Source: Daedaleopsis sinensis
Lineage: Eukaryota; Basidiomycota; Agaricomycetes; Polyporales; Polyporaceae
Assembly (NCBI GenBank): GCA_033807695.1
Contig: CM066305.1
Span: forward strand, 3,968,001-4,032,000
DNA: 64,000 bases
Reading direction: 5' to 3'
Both the position numbers and the translations under genes were made by a program. Of this stretch, positions 50,650 to 59,985 are shown in pieces; the first letter of the stretch is position 1, and every line of letters starts with the position of its first letter. The notes beneath the pieces were generated by a model. That model was not told the origin of the DNA. It saw only the letters and a list, made by a program, of their open reading frames with translations, and made no database searches.

Positions 50650-51684
50650 TCAATCCGCCTCCACCAGCTCGAGGTAGCTCTCCGGCACAAGGGCGTGGCC
50701 CCCGCCCTCCTTCTCTACGACTGCCCACCCGACTCCTCCGCCCCGACCGACGACCCGCACGACCTGCTCCTCCTCTAAGGCCATCTCCGCGGTGCCCTCC
50801 GGGTCGAACGCATAGAGAGCGCGGTAGAGTCCTGGGACCAGATACTCGTCGTCCTGCGGTGCGTCCACGTACTCCTCTTCTGCCTCCTCCTCGTCGTCTC
50901 CAGCCTGCTCGAAATTCCGGTCGAAATCCGTCCGGGACGGCCCGCCCTCCTGAGGACCCTCCCCCGGACCCCAGCTAAAGCGCGTGCTGAGGGTATTCCA
51001 GCGATACGATCCCCACTCATCTCCCTCAGCCCCGTCCTCGTCGTCCGCCCGCGACGACCCTGTAGAGGAGACGGACGCGGCGGAGTACGTGGACCACCGC
51101 CGCCGTGGACGGTTCGTCCGAGGCGCGTCCGGCCCGTTGCCCGTGTGCCGCTCGTCCGAGGCTGAGTACGCGAAGTCGCGGATCTTGAACAGCAGCGATC
51201 TGCGCTTAGCGGGCGACGGCGAAGTCACCGTGGTGGTGGACGACGTCGACGGCTCGGGCTCGTGCGAGGCTGGCTGGAACACGGAGGACGCCTTGGACTG
51301 GCGGCGCGAGCGGGCGTAGGATGAATGGCGAGAGAGGGCGGCAGACGTACGGCGGGATAATGCCGGGCTCGGCGGTGCAGGACGGGAGGAGGTGAGCGAG
51401 TCCCGGTCCCGATTCGAGGTCATCAGCGAGTCCCGGTCCCGATATGAGGTCGTGAGTGAGTCCCTGTCCCGGTTCGAGTTGGTGAGGGCGGCTGCGGCCG
51501 CGTTGAGCGAGACGGGCGCATCCGAGTGCGGCGGGGGGTCTGGGACCGTGATCTGCGTCGTCGGCGTCCTGAGAGTGAAGACAGAGTCGGGGGTGGGCGT
51601 CGTCGGGGACGTCGTCATCGTCACGGAAAGAGAGGGGGTCTGGGGCTGGCCCGTCGGGGTCGTTGCGCCGTCGGTATGTGGCAT
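50650..51684 (-). CDS. SH3-domain protein with a long disordered N-terminus
   Basis: A single uninterrupted frame ends at the stop at 50650. I take the ATG at 51684 (MPHTDGATTPTGQPQTPSLS) as start; an upstream in-frame ATG at 51885 would give 411 residues. The first ~270 residues are Ser/Thr/Pro-rich with no fold. They contain three tandem RDRDSL units encoded by 30-bp repeats, and RRRWSTYSAASVSSTGSS. An acidic stretch (DDEEEAEEEYVDAPQDDEYL) precedes the SH3 domain: LYRALYAFDPEGTAEMALEE, GWAVVE, then ALVPESYLELVE at the very end. The ALYxF and GW...VPxxYLE signatures are clear. A signalling adaptor such as an Nbp2/Skb5 relative is possible; that is inference. Confidence 0.8.
   Translation of the reverse strand: MPHTDGATTPTGQPQTPSLSVTMTTSPTTPTPDSVFTLRTPTTQITVPDPPPHSDAPVSLNAAAAALTNSNRDRDSLTTSYRDRDSLMTSNRDRDSLTSSRPAPPSPALSRRTSAALSRHSSYARSRRQSKASSVFQPASHEPEPSTSSTTTVTSPSPAKRRSLLFKIRDFAYSASDERHTGNGPDAPRTNRPRRRWSTYSAASVSSTGSSRADDEDGAEGDEWGSYRWNTLSTRFSWGPGEGPQEGGPSRTDFDRNFEQAGDDEEEAEEEYVDAPQDDEYLVPGLYRALYAFDPEGTAEMALEEEQVVRVVGRGGGVGWAVVEKEGGGHALVPESYLELVEAD
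51398..51487 (-). repeat. Three tandem 30-bp repeats coding the RDRDSL motif
   Basis: Units 51398-51427, 51428-51457 and 51458-51487 share gagtcccggtcccga with few changes and encode NRDRDSLTxS-type decapeptides within the SH3 protein. In-frame repeat length suggests expansion by slippage. Confidence 0.85.
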
Positions 51685-51885
51685 GTTTTTGTCGTCTTTG
51701 TCGTCGCGCGCCGCGGTGATGGAGATGCGCGAGCGCAGTGCGAACTCGTGTGCGCCGAGGCGCGGCGGGGGGTAGAACGGCGAGCCTGGCGAGGGGAAAG
51801 GAGAGGTAGACGCCCTCTCGACCGGAAACGTGAGGCGTAATTCTGCGAAATAATTAAGCTCTGATGGGCGGCGATGGCGCTTCAC

Positions 51886-54353
51886 GCACCTGGGGCGTCC
51901 TGCGCAACGACGGAGGTCATGTTCTGGTCGCTCGGCGCCGTCTTGCTCAATGTTCGGGGATGCTCGTCGTCGTGGTTCGCGATGAGGAGAGATTTCGTGA
52001 TATTCCAGCCGTACTCGAAACTCGGATAAATCCAGTTGAAACTCCGAAGGGGTGTTTGCTATGGAAACGACAACTTAGACGTGTCTATCTCGTGGGAACG
52101 CGAAGGATGACATGAGGATAGCTACCTTAGATGGCGAAATAGACCACAAATTGCCCATCGTTTGCAACGACGACCAACGACTTGCCGACGATGTGCTCTT
52201 TCTGTCTCTTTTCTGGGCTTCTTGTACTCTGTGAGCTCTCTGTGACAAGCCCGCATGAACCACGACTTCGAGGCACGCGCTGAAGTGCCGGAAGACTCGT
52301 GTACAACATGCATCTACCTGGCGCGTTGCAATTAGCCATGGCAGTGCGAACGCGATGGTGTTAATATGCGGGAAAGCTTGAAGTGGCTTGGCCGTTAACC
52401 GGTATGTTGTCCTTTTATTGACAGTCATCACTTACTCACAAAGAAAATATCATCTGCAGGGTTACGAAGGGCATACAGGAGGTCAATAAATCATAGCCTG
52501 AATTCTACACCCGATGAGGGATTACCTTCATCTTGTGTGACTTGAGAAACTTGAAGGAGACTTGCAAATCTGGCAACTTCAGAGGTGAGCAAATCATGCG
52601 TGAGTTGTGCCTGGCGAATGTATGTTGCTTGCACACCATTCCACGATGCGGAGAGCAGTGAATGTTGCAGATCGAGTTGCAATGTCCCTGCTCTCCCGGT
52701 TGATGACATAGTCCAGTGCACTATTCCTCGCCGCAAGCCCTTCGTAGACCGGGATTTGCACCTGGGCTCTCGTTTCGATGCGCTGAGATAGTGCACTGGC
52801 ATTGTCTAAGGTTGCACCTGTATGCAGGATAACGTCGGGTGACAGTATCTGGAAAACTCGCTTGAAGTGATGATGTTTGCGTGTATATATGCGGAGTTGG
52901 CTGCGTGCGACACCGCATTCAACCACACTGCTAATAGTGTGGTTAACTAGTTTTCGTAGTATGTGTTTCTTAATAGTATTTGACTCGCTTTTCAGCGATG
53001 CAATGGCGCTGTAAGCTTCTACTGTTAGCGCATATAGTATTAGGAAACCCAAAGGCGAGCACTACGAGCGTCGTATGCGTGTAAGCATAAGCATGAGCAT
53101 GTTAACATGCATCAAGAACTATGCTCGTCTCGTCCTCGATTGTAAACGTAACTCTCTCCGCAACCATAAGTATTGCGACGCTCATCGCGCCCAAGTCTAC
53201 GGGCTGACCTGGACTGACATATTATCACAGACGCCACGAGGGTTGTCTAGCGTACAAGGGTCTCGTGGATAGCACCAATTGACCAGAATCTCCGAGGACC
53301 ATCTGACCAGACCTCGCTGCCCGACGGGTTATCTTGCTGGTGTACTTACGGCACGCGATGTTCCGAGTCCACTGCTCGTATCTCCAAGATTCGAAAGGTC
53401 GTCTGGAAGTCCGCCAAGGCCTACCTCTCTTCTTGCTTTTGGCTTGGCGGGCGCATTGCATCGTCAGGTGGGCCTGATTCCTCGGTGAGATTGTTCTTGC
53501 CTTTCTCTCGAACACATCTCGAACATCGTTTCTCCGTTCGATAAGATGCAACCTCTACTGCTACTCCGAAAGGTAAGTACAACGCCTAATGCAGTCTATG
53601 CGGTCTGACTCGGTGTATCGAGATACAACGGGCGGCCCTTCCAAAGAAGCAGTGCCGAGCGTACAGTGGTCGCACCGACTTCCGACCGTAATGCGTTCGC
53701 TATCAACAACAATGTCTACAATCAACGGTTAATATCTATCAACATTTGCGTCAACTTACTCGAGAGTCCGATACACGAAGGGCTTACGAGCGTCGAGAGC
53801 ACGAGTAACGGTCGGCAAACGAGCTCGCGGATCAAATGAGGGTTAGTGTTCGTTGATCCAACTGCGCATTGACCTCTACCTCACTCAGCACTAGGTCGGA
53901 CGTTCGATGAGCCGATCAAGGCAATGATGTCAGCTATCCATGCGCCCTCCGAGTCAATGCGTATCTCTTCTCACATGATGTGACTTCTATCTATGCATGC
54001 AACGGTCTGCCAGTTCCGCAAGGTACGCGTATCCCTGACGTTGCCATTCACGACACTCCGATTGGGTTCTCTTCAGCATACGAATGAAGAGCCTTCGGGT
54101 CTGGAGGGCTTGGCTGGCCGATTCGTCCCATATCCATATTGTGCACAGCGCGTGGAGCATTCTGTTCGTGATGCTGTCTACTGAGAGCGGCCGATGGCAG
54201 AAGTGCTCCCTCTCCTCATCCATTCCAGATACCATTGCCCATCAGAACCCCCGATTGAACTCGGAATGCATGCCTTCATTCGTTGCGCCGCTCCACATGT
54301 AGCATGTAGGTTCTCTTGGCTTGGCATACTGACCTTCCATAACAAGCTCTAGG
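51886..54353. other. Intergenic, no gene recognised
   Basis: About 2.5 kb with short frames only. A 152-codon minus-strand frame at 52594-53052 has no family features. Confidence 0.45.
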
Positions 54354-54360
54354 TATAAAA
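54354..54360 (+). promoter_or_regulatory. TATA box of M35 copy 2
   Basis: TATAAAA lies 97 bp before the ATG at 54457, matching the box of the paralogue at 42464-43997. Confidence 0.6.
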
Positions 54361-54456
54361 GCTCGCTCTTTTCATGTTACGGTATGCAGAGGCAGCAGAC
54401 TCTCAAGTTACAGTAGTCTTCGCAAACCTCAGTCTTTAGCTCCATCCTCGCCGGAC

Positions 54457-55969
54457 ATGTTCAAGTTCTCTACCGCCCTCGTCGCTCTCGCGCTCTCCGG
54501 CGCGCTCTCCCTCGCTACCCCCGCGAAGCGTGCCCCTGCCCTCGAGGTATCCCTCTCGGGTATGTCTTCCCTATCTTCCAAGCTTACCTTGCTGCATGCT
54601 CATGCTCGCACGCGACAGCGCCGGCGGAGGTGCACTCTATCGACGACCTCAAGGTCACCGCTACTGTGACTAACACGGGCTCTGAGCCCCTCAAGATCCT
54701 CAAGTACGGTACTGTCCTCGACAACGAGCTCCCCACCCGCTCGTTCGTGGTTACCAAGGAAGGCACCGCTGCCGACTTCACCGGTGTCAAGATCCAGCTC
54801 GACATGAGCGCCCTCGACGATGCCTCCTACGTCGTCATCCCCGCCGGCGAGACCGTGGTCGTCGAGCACGATGGTCTGTCCCTCCTCCAGGCGCACTGAC
54901 TTGCTGTTCCCGAGCGCTGACGACTCTCCACTGCAGTCGCCCCCCTGTACAACTTTGAATCGCTCGGGACTGGGGCCTTCGAGTTTGAGCCGGCGACCGC
55001 CTTCCAGGTGATCGAGGCCGACGCAAAGCCCAAGGCGTACAAGGTCTCTGCAAAGAAGGCCAAGGTCACCGTGAAGAGCGATGTCAAGAAGCGCGACCTC
55101 AAGGCCATCGAAAAGCGCGCGACGGTCAGCTGCTCCAGCAGCAGCTCCCGCAGCTTCATTTCTTCCAGGTGGACGCTTATCGTCTATGTCCTCGCGCATG
55201 CATCATACTGACATATTTCCTCTTACCCAGCTACTCGGAGGGAAAATCGCTCGCGTCGATCGCGGCCAGCTACATCAGCAGCAACGGTGCTGATTCGCTC
55301 TTCAAGTCGTACTTCGGAACTACCTCGGTACGTGCCCGCTCTCCGAGAACACTTTGCCTTACAATGTATCTATTTTCTGTGATACTCTCCGTCCACAGAC
55401 CAGCACGGTCCGCAGCAAGTTCACTGTAAGTACCCTACTACCGTGGCTGACGGGCGCCGATGCGAGCTAACGTCCGCGACCACCAGTCTGTCGCGAATGA
55501 GAGCTCGAGCTCGCGCACTCTCAACTGCAGCGACCCCTACGGCATCTGCAACGGCAATGTCATCGCCTACACCGTCATCTCCACCACCAACATCTAGTGC
55601 GTACCCTCTCCACGGCCGACGGCACGTGTATACGCGCTGACCGCGCACGCCCAGCTACTGCTCGATCTTCTACAATGAGGTCGCCTCGTCGAGGCTCTGC
55701 TCCGGGACCACCGTCGCGTCCCGCAACATCCGCGGCGGCACGACCCTCCACGAGCTCACGCACGCCGTCGCGGGTACGGATGACATCGGCTACGGGTGCT
55801 CGTACGACATGAGCCTTGGTCAGTCGAGCCCCAGCCAGGCGGCCATCAACGCCGACAACTACAACGTACGTCCCTCGCCCTGTCGAGTTGTGTCTGTTGC
55901 TGCAGTATTGAATGACATGCGTCCCCGTAGTGCTTCGCCACCCAGGTCTACCAGAACACTCAGTGCTGA
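54457..55969 (+). CDS. Peptidyl-Lys metallopeptidase (M35, Lys-N type), copy 2
   Basis: Eight exons (54457-54559, 54619-54873, 54937-55168, 55231-55327, 55399-55425, 55487-55596, 55655-55865, 55931-55969) give 357 residues, the same as copy 1. Residues 1-18 are the signal peptide (MFKFSTALVALALSGALS). The propeptide ends near KKRDLKAIEKR, followed by ATVSCSSSSS, the likely mature start. The zinc site is HELTHAVAGTDDIGYGCSYD with the aspzincin GTxD Asp. The 27-bp exon 5 encodes TSTVRSKFT. Cys residues of the mature part (CSDPYGIC, LCSGT, YGCSYD, CFATQ, NTQC) are kept. It converges with the MTA phosphorylase gene 218 bp away. Secretion and protein digestion are inferred from family. Confidence 0.94.
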
Positions 55970-56186
55970 GCGGCTCCCGAAGAGAGCGGGGTGCGGGAGA
56001 ACGATTCATGATCACGAAATACGGCTCAGTGGGGGGATCGGCGCAGCTGGTCCCCATACGATTTGTAACATTTGTACCTGTTCGTGAGAAAGGTTGTTGT
56101 ACCATTACATCTGCTCTGACAGCAAGGCTCGTAAGCTTCTTCTACTGATCTATCGTCTAGGACACTGTCGACAGCGAAACGACCGC

Positions 56187-57866
56187 TCAGAAGTACGTGG
56201 GCAGGATGTACCTGAGCTTCTCCCTGTCCTCTTCCTTCTGCTCCCCCGAGCGGGGCATGATCGAGAACTTCATCGAGCCGACCTCTTCAGTGAGGATGTC
56301 GCCCTCGAGCGCGGCATCGTGCAGCTCCTCGAGGATAGTCGCGGCGACAAGCCTCGAGAGCTGAGCGTTCGCGTGGAGAGTCTTGAACACCTCCGCGGCC
56401 GTGACAGCCGACTCGTTCTCGCGCCACGAGTCGTAGTCGGTGACTGTCGCAATGAGAACGTACCTGCGTACGTGCGTCTCCGTGAGTGCACGGACATACG
56501 CGGCAGCGGGGAGACTCACCCGAGCTCGGCCTCGCGCGCGAGCTTCGCCTCGGGCAGGACACTCATGTTGATGATGTCCCCGCCCCAGAGCCTGTACATC
56601 CTGCTCTCCGCGCGCGTCGAGAACTGCGGGCCCTCCATACACACGACCGTCTTGCCCGCGTGCAGCTTCGGGGCTGGTTTCGCCTCCGCAGAGTCCGGCG
56701 CGGCCTCTACGATCTTCCGCACGCGGCCCTCGAGCCACTTGAGCAGCTTGCCCGAGAACGGGTCCCCGAACGCAGCGTGCGCGACGACGCTCGTGCCCTC
56801 GAAGAAGCTCGCGGGGCGGACGCCCTTGGTGCGGTCGATGATCTGGTCCGGGAGGACGAAGTCGCCCGGGGCGAGCTCCTCGCGGAGGGAGCCGACGGCG
56901 GAGAAGGCGAGGATCGTGCGGACGCCGAGCATCTTGAGCGCGGCGATGTTCGCGCGCGCGGGCACGGCGGAGGGCGGGATGGTGTGTCCTACGCCGTGCC
57001 TGGCGAGGAAGGCTACTTTCGTGCCCGACGGGAGGGCGCAGATCGCGATAGGCGAGCTGGGGAAGCCCCAAGGCTAAAAACTGGTGTTCAGTATGAGGTG
57101 CGCAAGTAGAAGCAACCTCGACTCTGACCGTCTCCGGGTTGACGTGTTTCCTGTTCGTTTGGTCGGTCAAGCTGGTCAGACATACTCGGACTCGCACGAC
57201 GGGCAAAAGGACAACGTTCCGCCCTAGAATCAGCCTTGTAACTAGCGTTGGAACTTAACCTAGTCACAACGCTAGCTACCAGGTTAGTTCTAGTCCTGAA
57301 TATGGCTTACAGTCAACTACAGTCTAACCTGACAATGCCCCACAACCTGACACCGGCATTCTGTGGAGCACAGCCATCCAGGAGAGTCTTAAAGACCACT
57401 ACAGAGGGACGCTGTACCCCATAAGAAGGAGCTGTATCAGGTTGGCGGACACTGTCAGCTTAAACCGTACATGACTGTACGTCAGATTAGCACTTGCTAA
57501 TGGTGATTTATGCTGCTTTGTTACTAGCTTTGTTCAGATTCCGGACCCGAACTAGCTTGGTAGCTAGCGTTGTGACCAGGAGTCCAGTCACAAGGCTAGC
57601 TCCTGGCAGGCTAGTTCAGGGGCTGAACATTGTTCACTGCCCGTCGTGTCGCAGCGTAGAGACACTTACAAGAATGTCAAGTTATCCAGATGGTAGAGGC
57701 CACTTCCACCGATCACACCCACAATAACTGTGGGAGAGGAGTCACTATCGATGCGCGGGAAGTTGTGGTTAAGAGCTGAGATCGGTGCCACCGTGCCAGT
57801 GCCTCGGATAAACGTGTGATGATGAGTACGAGTCAACTCACCGTTCTCCTCAGCGTTTGCGCTCAT
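56187..57866 (-). CDS. MEU1: S-methyl-5'-thioadenosine phosphorylase
   Basis: The enzyme splits MTA into adenine and 5-methylthioribose-1-phosphate in the methionine salvage pathway (cytosol/nucleus). Four exons (57866-57670, 57150-57117, 57073-56520, 56463-56187) give 353 residues. Exon 1 carries the phosphate-binding start [19 protein letters not shown]. Exon 3 carries [46 protein letters not shown] and, further on, [20 protein letters not shown], then [10 protein letters not shown] (the Met-Glu-Gly-Pro and purine-binding residues). Exon 4 has [11 protein letters not shown]. All are conserved and the gene looks functional. Intron 1 is 519 nt, about ten times the usual size, because it holds a repeat element. 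TATAAAA and CCAAT boxes lie upstream at 57942-57954. A broken copy lies at 42090-42335. Confidence 0.94.
57232..57600. mobile_element. Inverted-repeat element inside intron 1 of the MTA phosphorylase gene
   Basis: The left end (57232-57296: agccttgtaactagcg, then tcacaacgctagctacc and ttctagtcc) is mirrored on the right (57543-57597: ggacccgaac, then ggtagctagcgttgtga and acaaggct) with a few mismatches. The interior has no coding frame. This looks like a non-autonomous terminal-inverted-repeat element. I could not fix the target duplication. Confidence 0.6.
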
Positions 57867-57941
57867 GTTTGTCTTCGTTGTCGAGCTTAAGACTTTGAAG
57901 ACTCGACGACAAAAGAGACCGAAAGCAAGAGAGCAATAAGA

Positions 57942-57954
57942 TTTTATAGCCAAT
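57942..57954 (-). promoter_or_regulatory. TATA and CCAAT boxes of the MTA phosphorylase gene
   Basis: On the minus strand an ATTGG (inverted CCAAT) is directly followed by CTATAAAA, about 80 bp before the ATG. Confidence 0.5.
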
Positions 57955-58134
57955 CGATGTCGATGAGCGGTGAGGAGCATAGACGCCGGCCTCCTCTAAT
58001 TAAAACATTTATTTTATTGAAAAGGCACTGGCGCTTCGGACGCCTGACGCGCACACCCTCGCACGCCTCACCCCAACCGGCTGTTCATCGAGTCGACATC
58101 GACGTCCAGCCAGTCCCCGACCGACTTCGTTACC

Positions 58135-58796
58135 ATGTCCGAGCTCCCTGACCCTTCTTCCAACCATCAAGCTCATCTATCCGCAGGAGTTGCGTACCAG
58201 AAAGCTGGCGTGGGAGGGTCACAACCCAGGGTTTCGAACCACGCGACGCGTCCAATGGTGAGTTCAGCGCAACTCTGTGGTGACCCTGGCTGACCCTCCT
58301 ATAGAAGAAGCTTTCTTTGAAGCCCTGCGAGAAGCTACATCCGTCGTTTTACTCCGACCCGAAGGCTCCGCTTATGTTCTATGGCTGGGCGTGGAATAGG
58401 GCCTACCTGTTTGACTACGCCATACGTCACGGGCTCTCCTACCACTTGGGAGACCAGGAGCTCAAATATAGCCTTTTGGCCGAGCCAGGTTTCTCCAAGA
58501 AGGACTTTCCGAACTATGAGCTTCTCCGACTTCAAGCACCGGAGGTTGTGAGGCAGCATCTTCAGGCGCGGTGCGGGGTCTGGATCAGACGCGAGTTTCC
58601 AGTGGAAAGAAGACAGTACGACGGCGTGTTCGCAATTTACTCGAACCATGACGCCCGTTTCCTCCTCAAAATGGTGCTCCTGAGACCGGGGGTTGCCCAG
58701 TTTGAGAAGTCGCTTGGGATCATCCATAAAGCGATGAACGAGCCAGGGAACGAGAGCGATCTGCTATGGTGGCATTGCGACGACCAATACGCATAG
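58135..58796 (+). CDS. Unknown conserved basidiomycete protein, intact copy
   Basis: Two exons (58135-58257 and 58305-58796) give 204 residues. The N-terminus (MSELPDPSSNHQAHLSAGVA) is low in structure. Exon 2 encodes the compact part: KPCEKLHPSFYSDPKAPLMF, YGWAWN, DYAIRHGLSYHLGD, LLAEPGFSKKDFPNYELLRL, then VFAIYSNHDARFLLKMVLLR and LLWWHCDDQYA at the end. No signal peptide or membrane segment is seen. I recognise no family; the Trp/Tyr-rich, His-containing core suggests a small globular protein. The copy at 34853-35520 is the same gene broken by one stop codon. A truncated GH79 relic lies downstream in both places, so the two regions were duplicated together. Confidence 0.7.
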
Positions 58797-59288
58797 GCGG
58801 TACATTCCTCCCTTCGCTCAGAACAACCGTAGATCTTAAACTCAGCCTATAGTCCACGTCTCACCACTCAAGTCATTCTCCCAGTTCAGCACCATACGCT
58901 CGCATTCTCGTTCTAAAACCATTAGGCTGAATCACGAAACATGCATGTTATCTCTTATCTTCAACCGTTCTACTATGTGATCACGATACACGTCTCGACG
59001 TGAACGTTTGAACTGAAGGTGTGGCGCAACAGTGTGTGTCCAGAAAAGTGTCGTGACGCAGACCCACGCGTAATGCTTGCATTCTGCACGTACGACTGTC
59101 ATAGTACACACAACAGTCGGTCTGCGCACATGTGGGAAGCGGCAACGTCGTAGCCGCCACACCATCTCTTAAGTGAGTCCGTTTATTACGCTTCCGACGC
59201 ATCGTGGCTGGCATATATAGACCGGAAATCCAGGGCAGCACACGAGAATGCCTGTCCGAGGCGTGGAACCCACAGCCCGGACATCACT
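58797..59288. other. Intergenic, no gene recognised
   Basis: A stretch of 490 bp between the unknown gene and the GH79 relic without recognisable content. Confidence 0.5.
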
Positions 59289-59374
59289 GGAAGTCCACCA
59301 ATACAGCCTGCGTCGCGGGCAGGTCAAGCCCCTCGCTCAACGCAACCGTCTCCCGCACCACGCTGCCCCGGATC
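59289..59374 (-). pseudogene. GH79 relic truncated by the copia LTR
   Basis: About 85 bp are nearly identical to the end of the GH79 copy at 45789-47572 (minus strand: GCGTGGTGCGGGAGACGGT, then TGAGCGAGGGGCTTGACCTG and on to the C-terminus). The stop codon region differs (tgg for tta on the plus strand). Homology stops where the LTR begins. Confidence 0.82.
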
Positions 59375-59888
59375 TGGAAAAACCTCCTTTGCACATTTGC
59401 AATAATTTGTACTACAATGGCAAAAATTGCATAAGTGTCAGATATGTCAGATATATCTAGGGGGGTCAAAATACTAGTACAAATTGGTACTAATTTGTGG
59501 TACAATTTCACCATAATAGTAGCAATGTGGTATGAGTGGTGCCATGAGTAGACCCTGTCGAGCAAGCGGGGTAACGCAGTGGACCGCTCGGACCAACTCA
59601 CCTGTGATAGAGTGTGTGTGTGTTGCGAGAGAGTAAGAGGCGAAAGCGACTTAGGATTCAGCTCCTGCAGAGCAGGGTTTATATACTACAACAGCGGGGC
59701 GATTACCTAAGTACTGTATAGCAATGCGGCAGTACATGCGGCAGTACAATGTCTAAGACATGCAGTGCAATGTCTGCGTCAGCCTGAAACGGTATCAGCA
59801 TGCGTGATGCTGATGTGATACAGATGAAACGGGGATGCAGCCAAGTATGGCGCAAGTGAACCGGCTGCTACAAGGCACCAATTCAACA
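59375..59888 (-). repeat. 3' LTR of the copia retrotransposon
   Basis: On the minus strand the sequence right after the polypurine tract begins TGTTGAATTGG and the stretch ends TTTTTCCA at 59375, giving the TG...CA ends of an LTR of about 514 bp. It contains a TATA box (GTATATAAAC). The other LTR lies beyond the window, so identity and target duplication cannot be checked; the lower boundary is inferred. Confidence 0.6.
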
Positions 59889-59900
59889 CTCCCCCTCGCT
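59889..59900 (-). other. Polypurine tract of the copia element
   Basis: AGCGAGGGGGAG on the minus strand lies directly before the presumed LTR start, as expected for the plus-strand primer of reverse transcription. Confidence 0.7.
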
Positions 59901-59985
59901 AAGCACCTGTAGAAGTGCGCGAGCGTATATAGGCGCAATATGCAGCCATCTAAATGGATCGCGCTCGAGATGCTGCGTATACCAT

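Noticed and set aside
50334..50978. 214-codon plus-strand frame
   Set aside because: Antisense to the SH3 protein and low-complexity Pro/Arg-rich.
52594..53052. 152-codon minus-strand frame
   Set aside because: No motif, codon use unlike neighbouring genes, no splice extension.
54600..55199. 199-codon minus-strand frame
   Set aside because: Antisense shadow of M35 copy 2 exons, without family features.
56094..57109. Long plus-strand frames (327 and 207 codons) over 56.1-57.1 kb
   Set aside because: They lie antisense to the MTA phosphorylase exon and have no motif; their length reflects the GC-rich codon pattern of the real gene.
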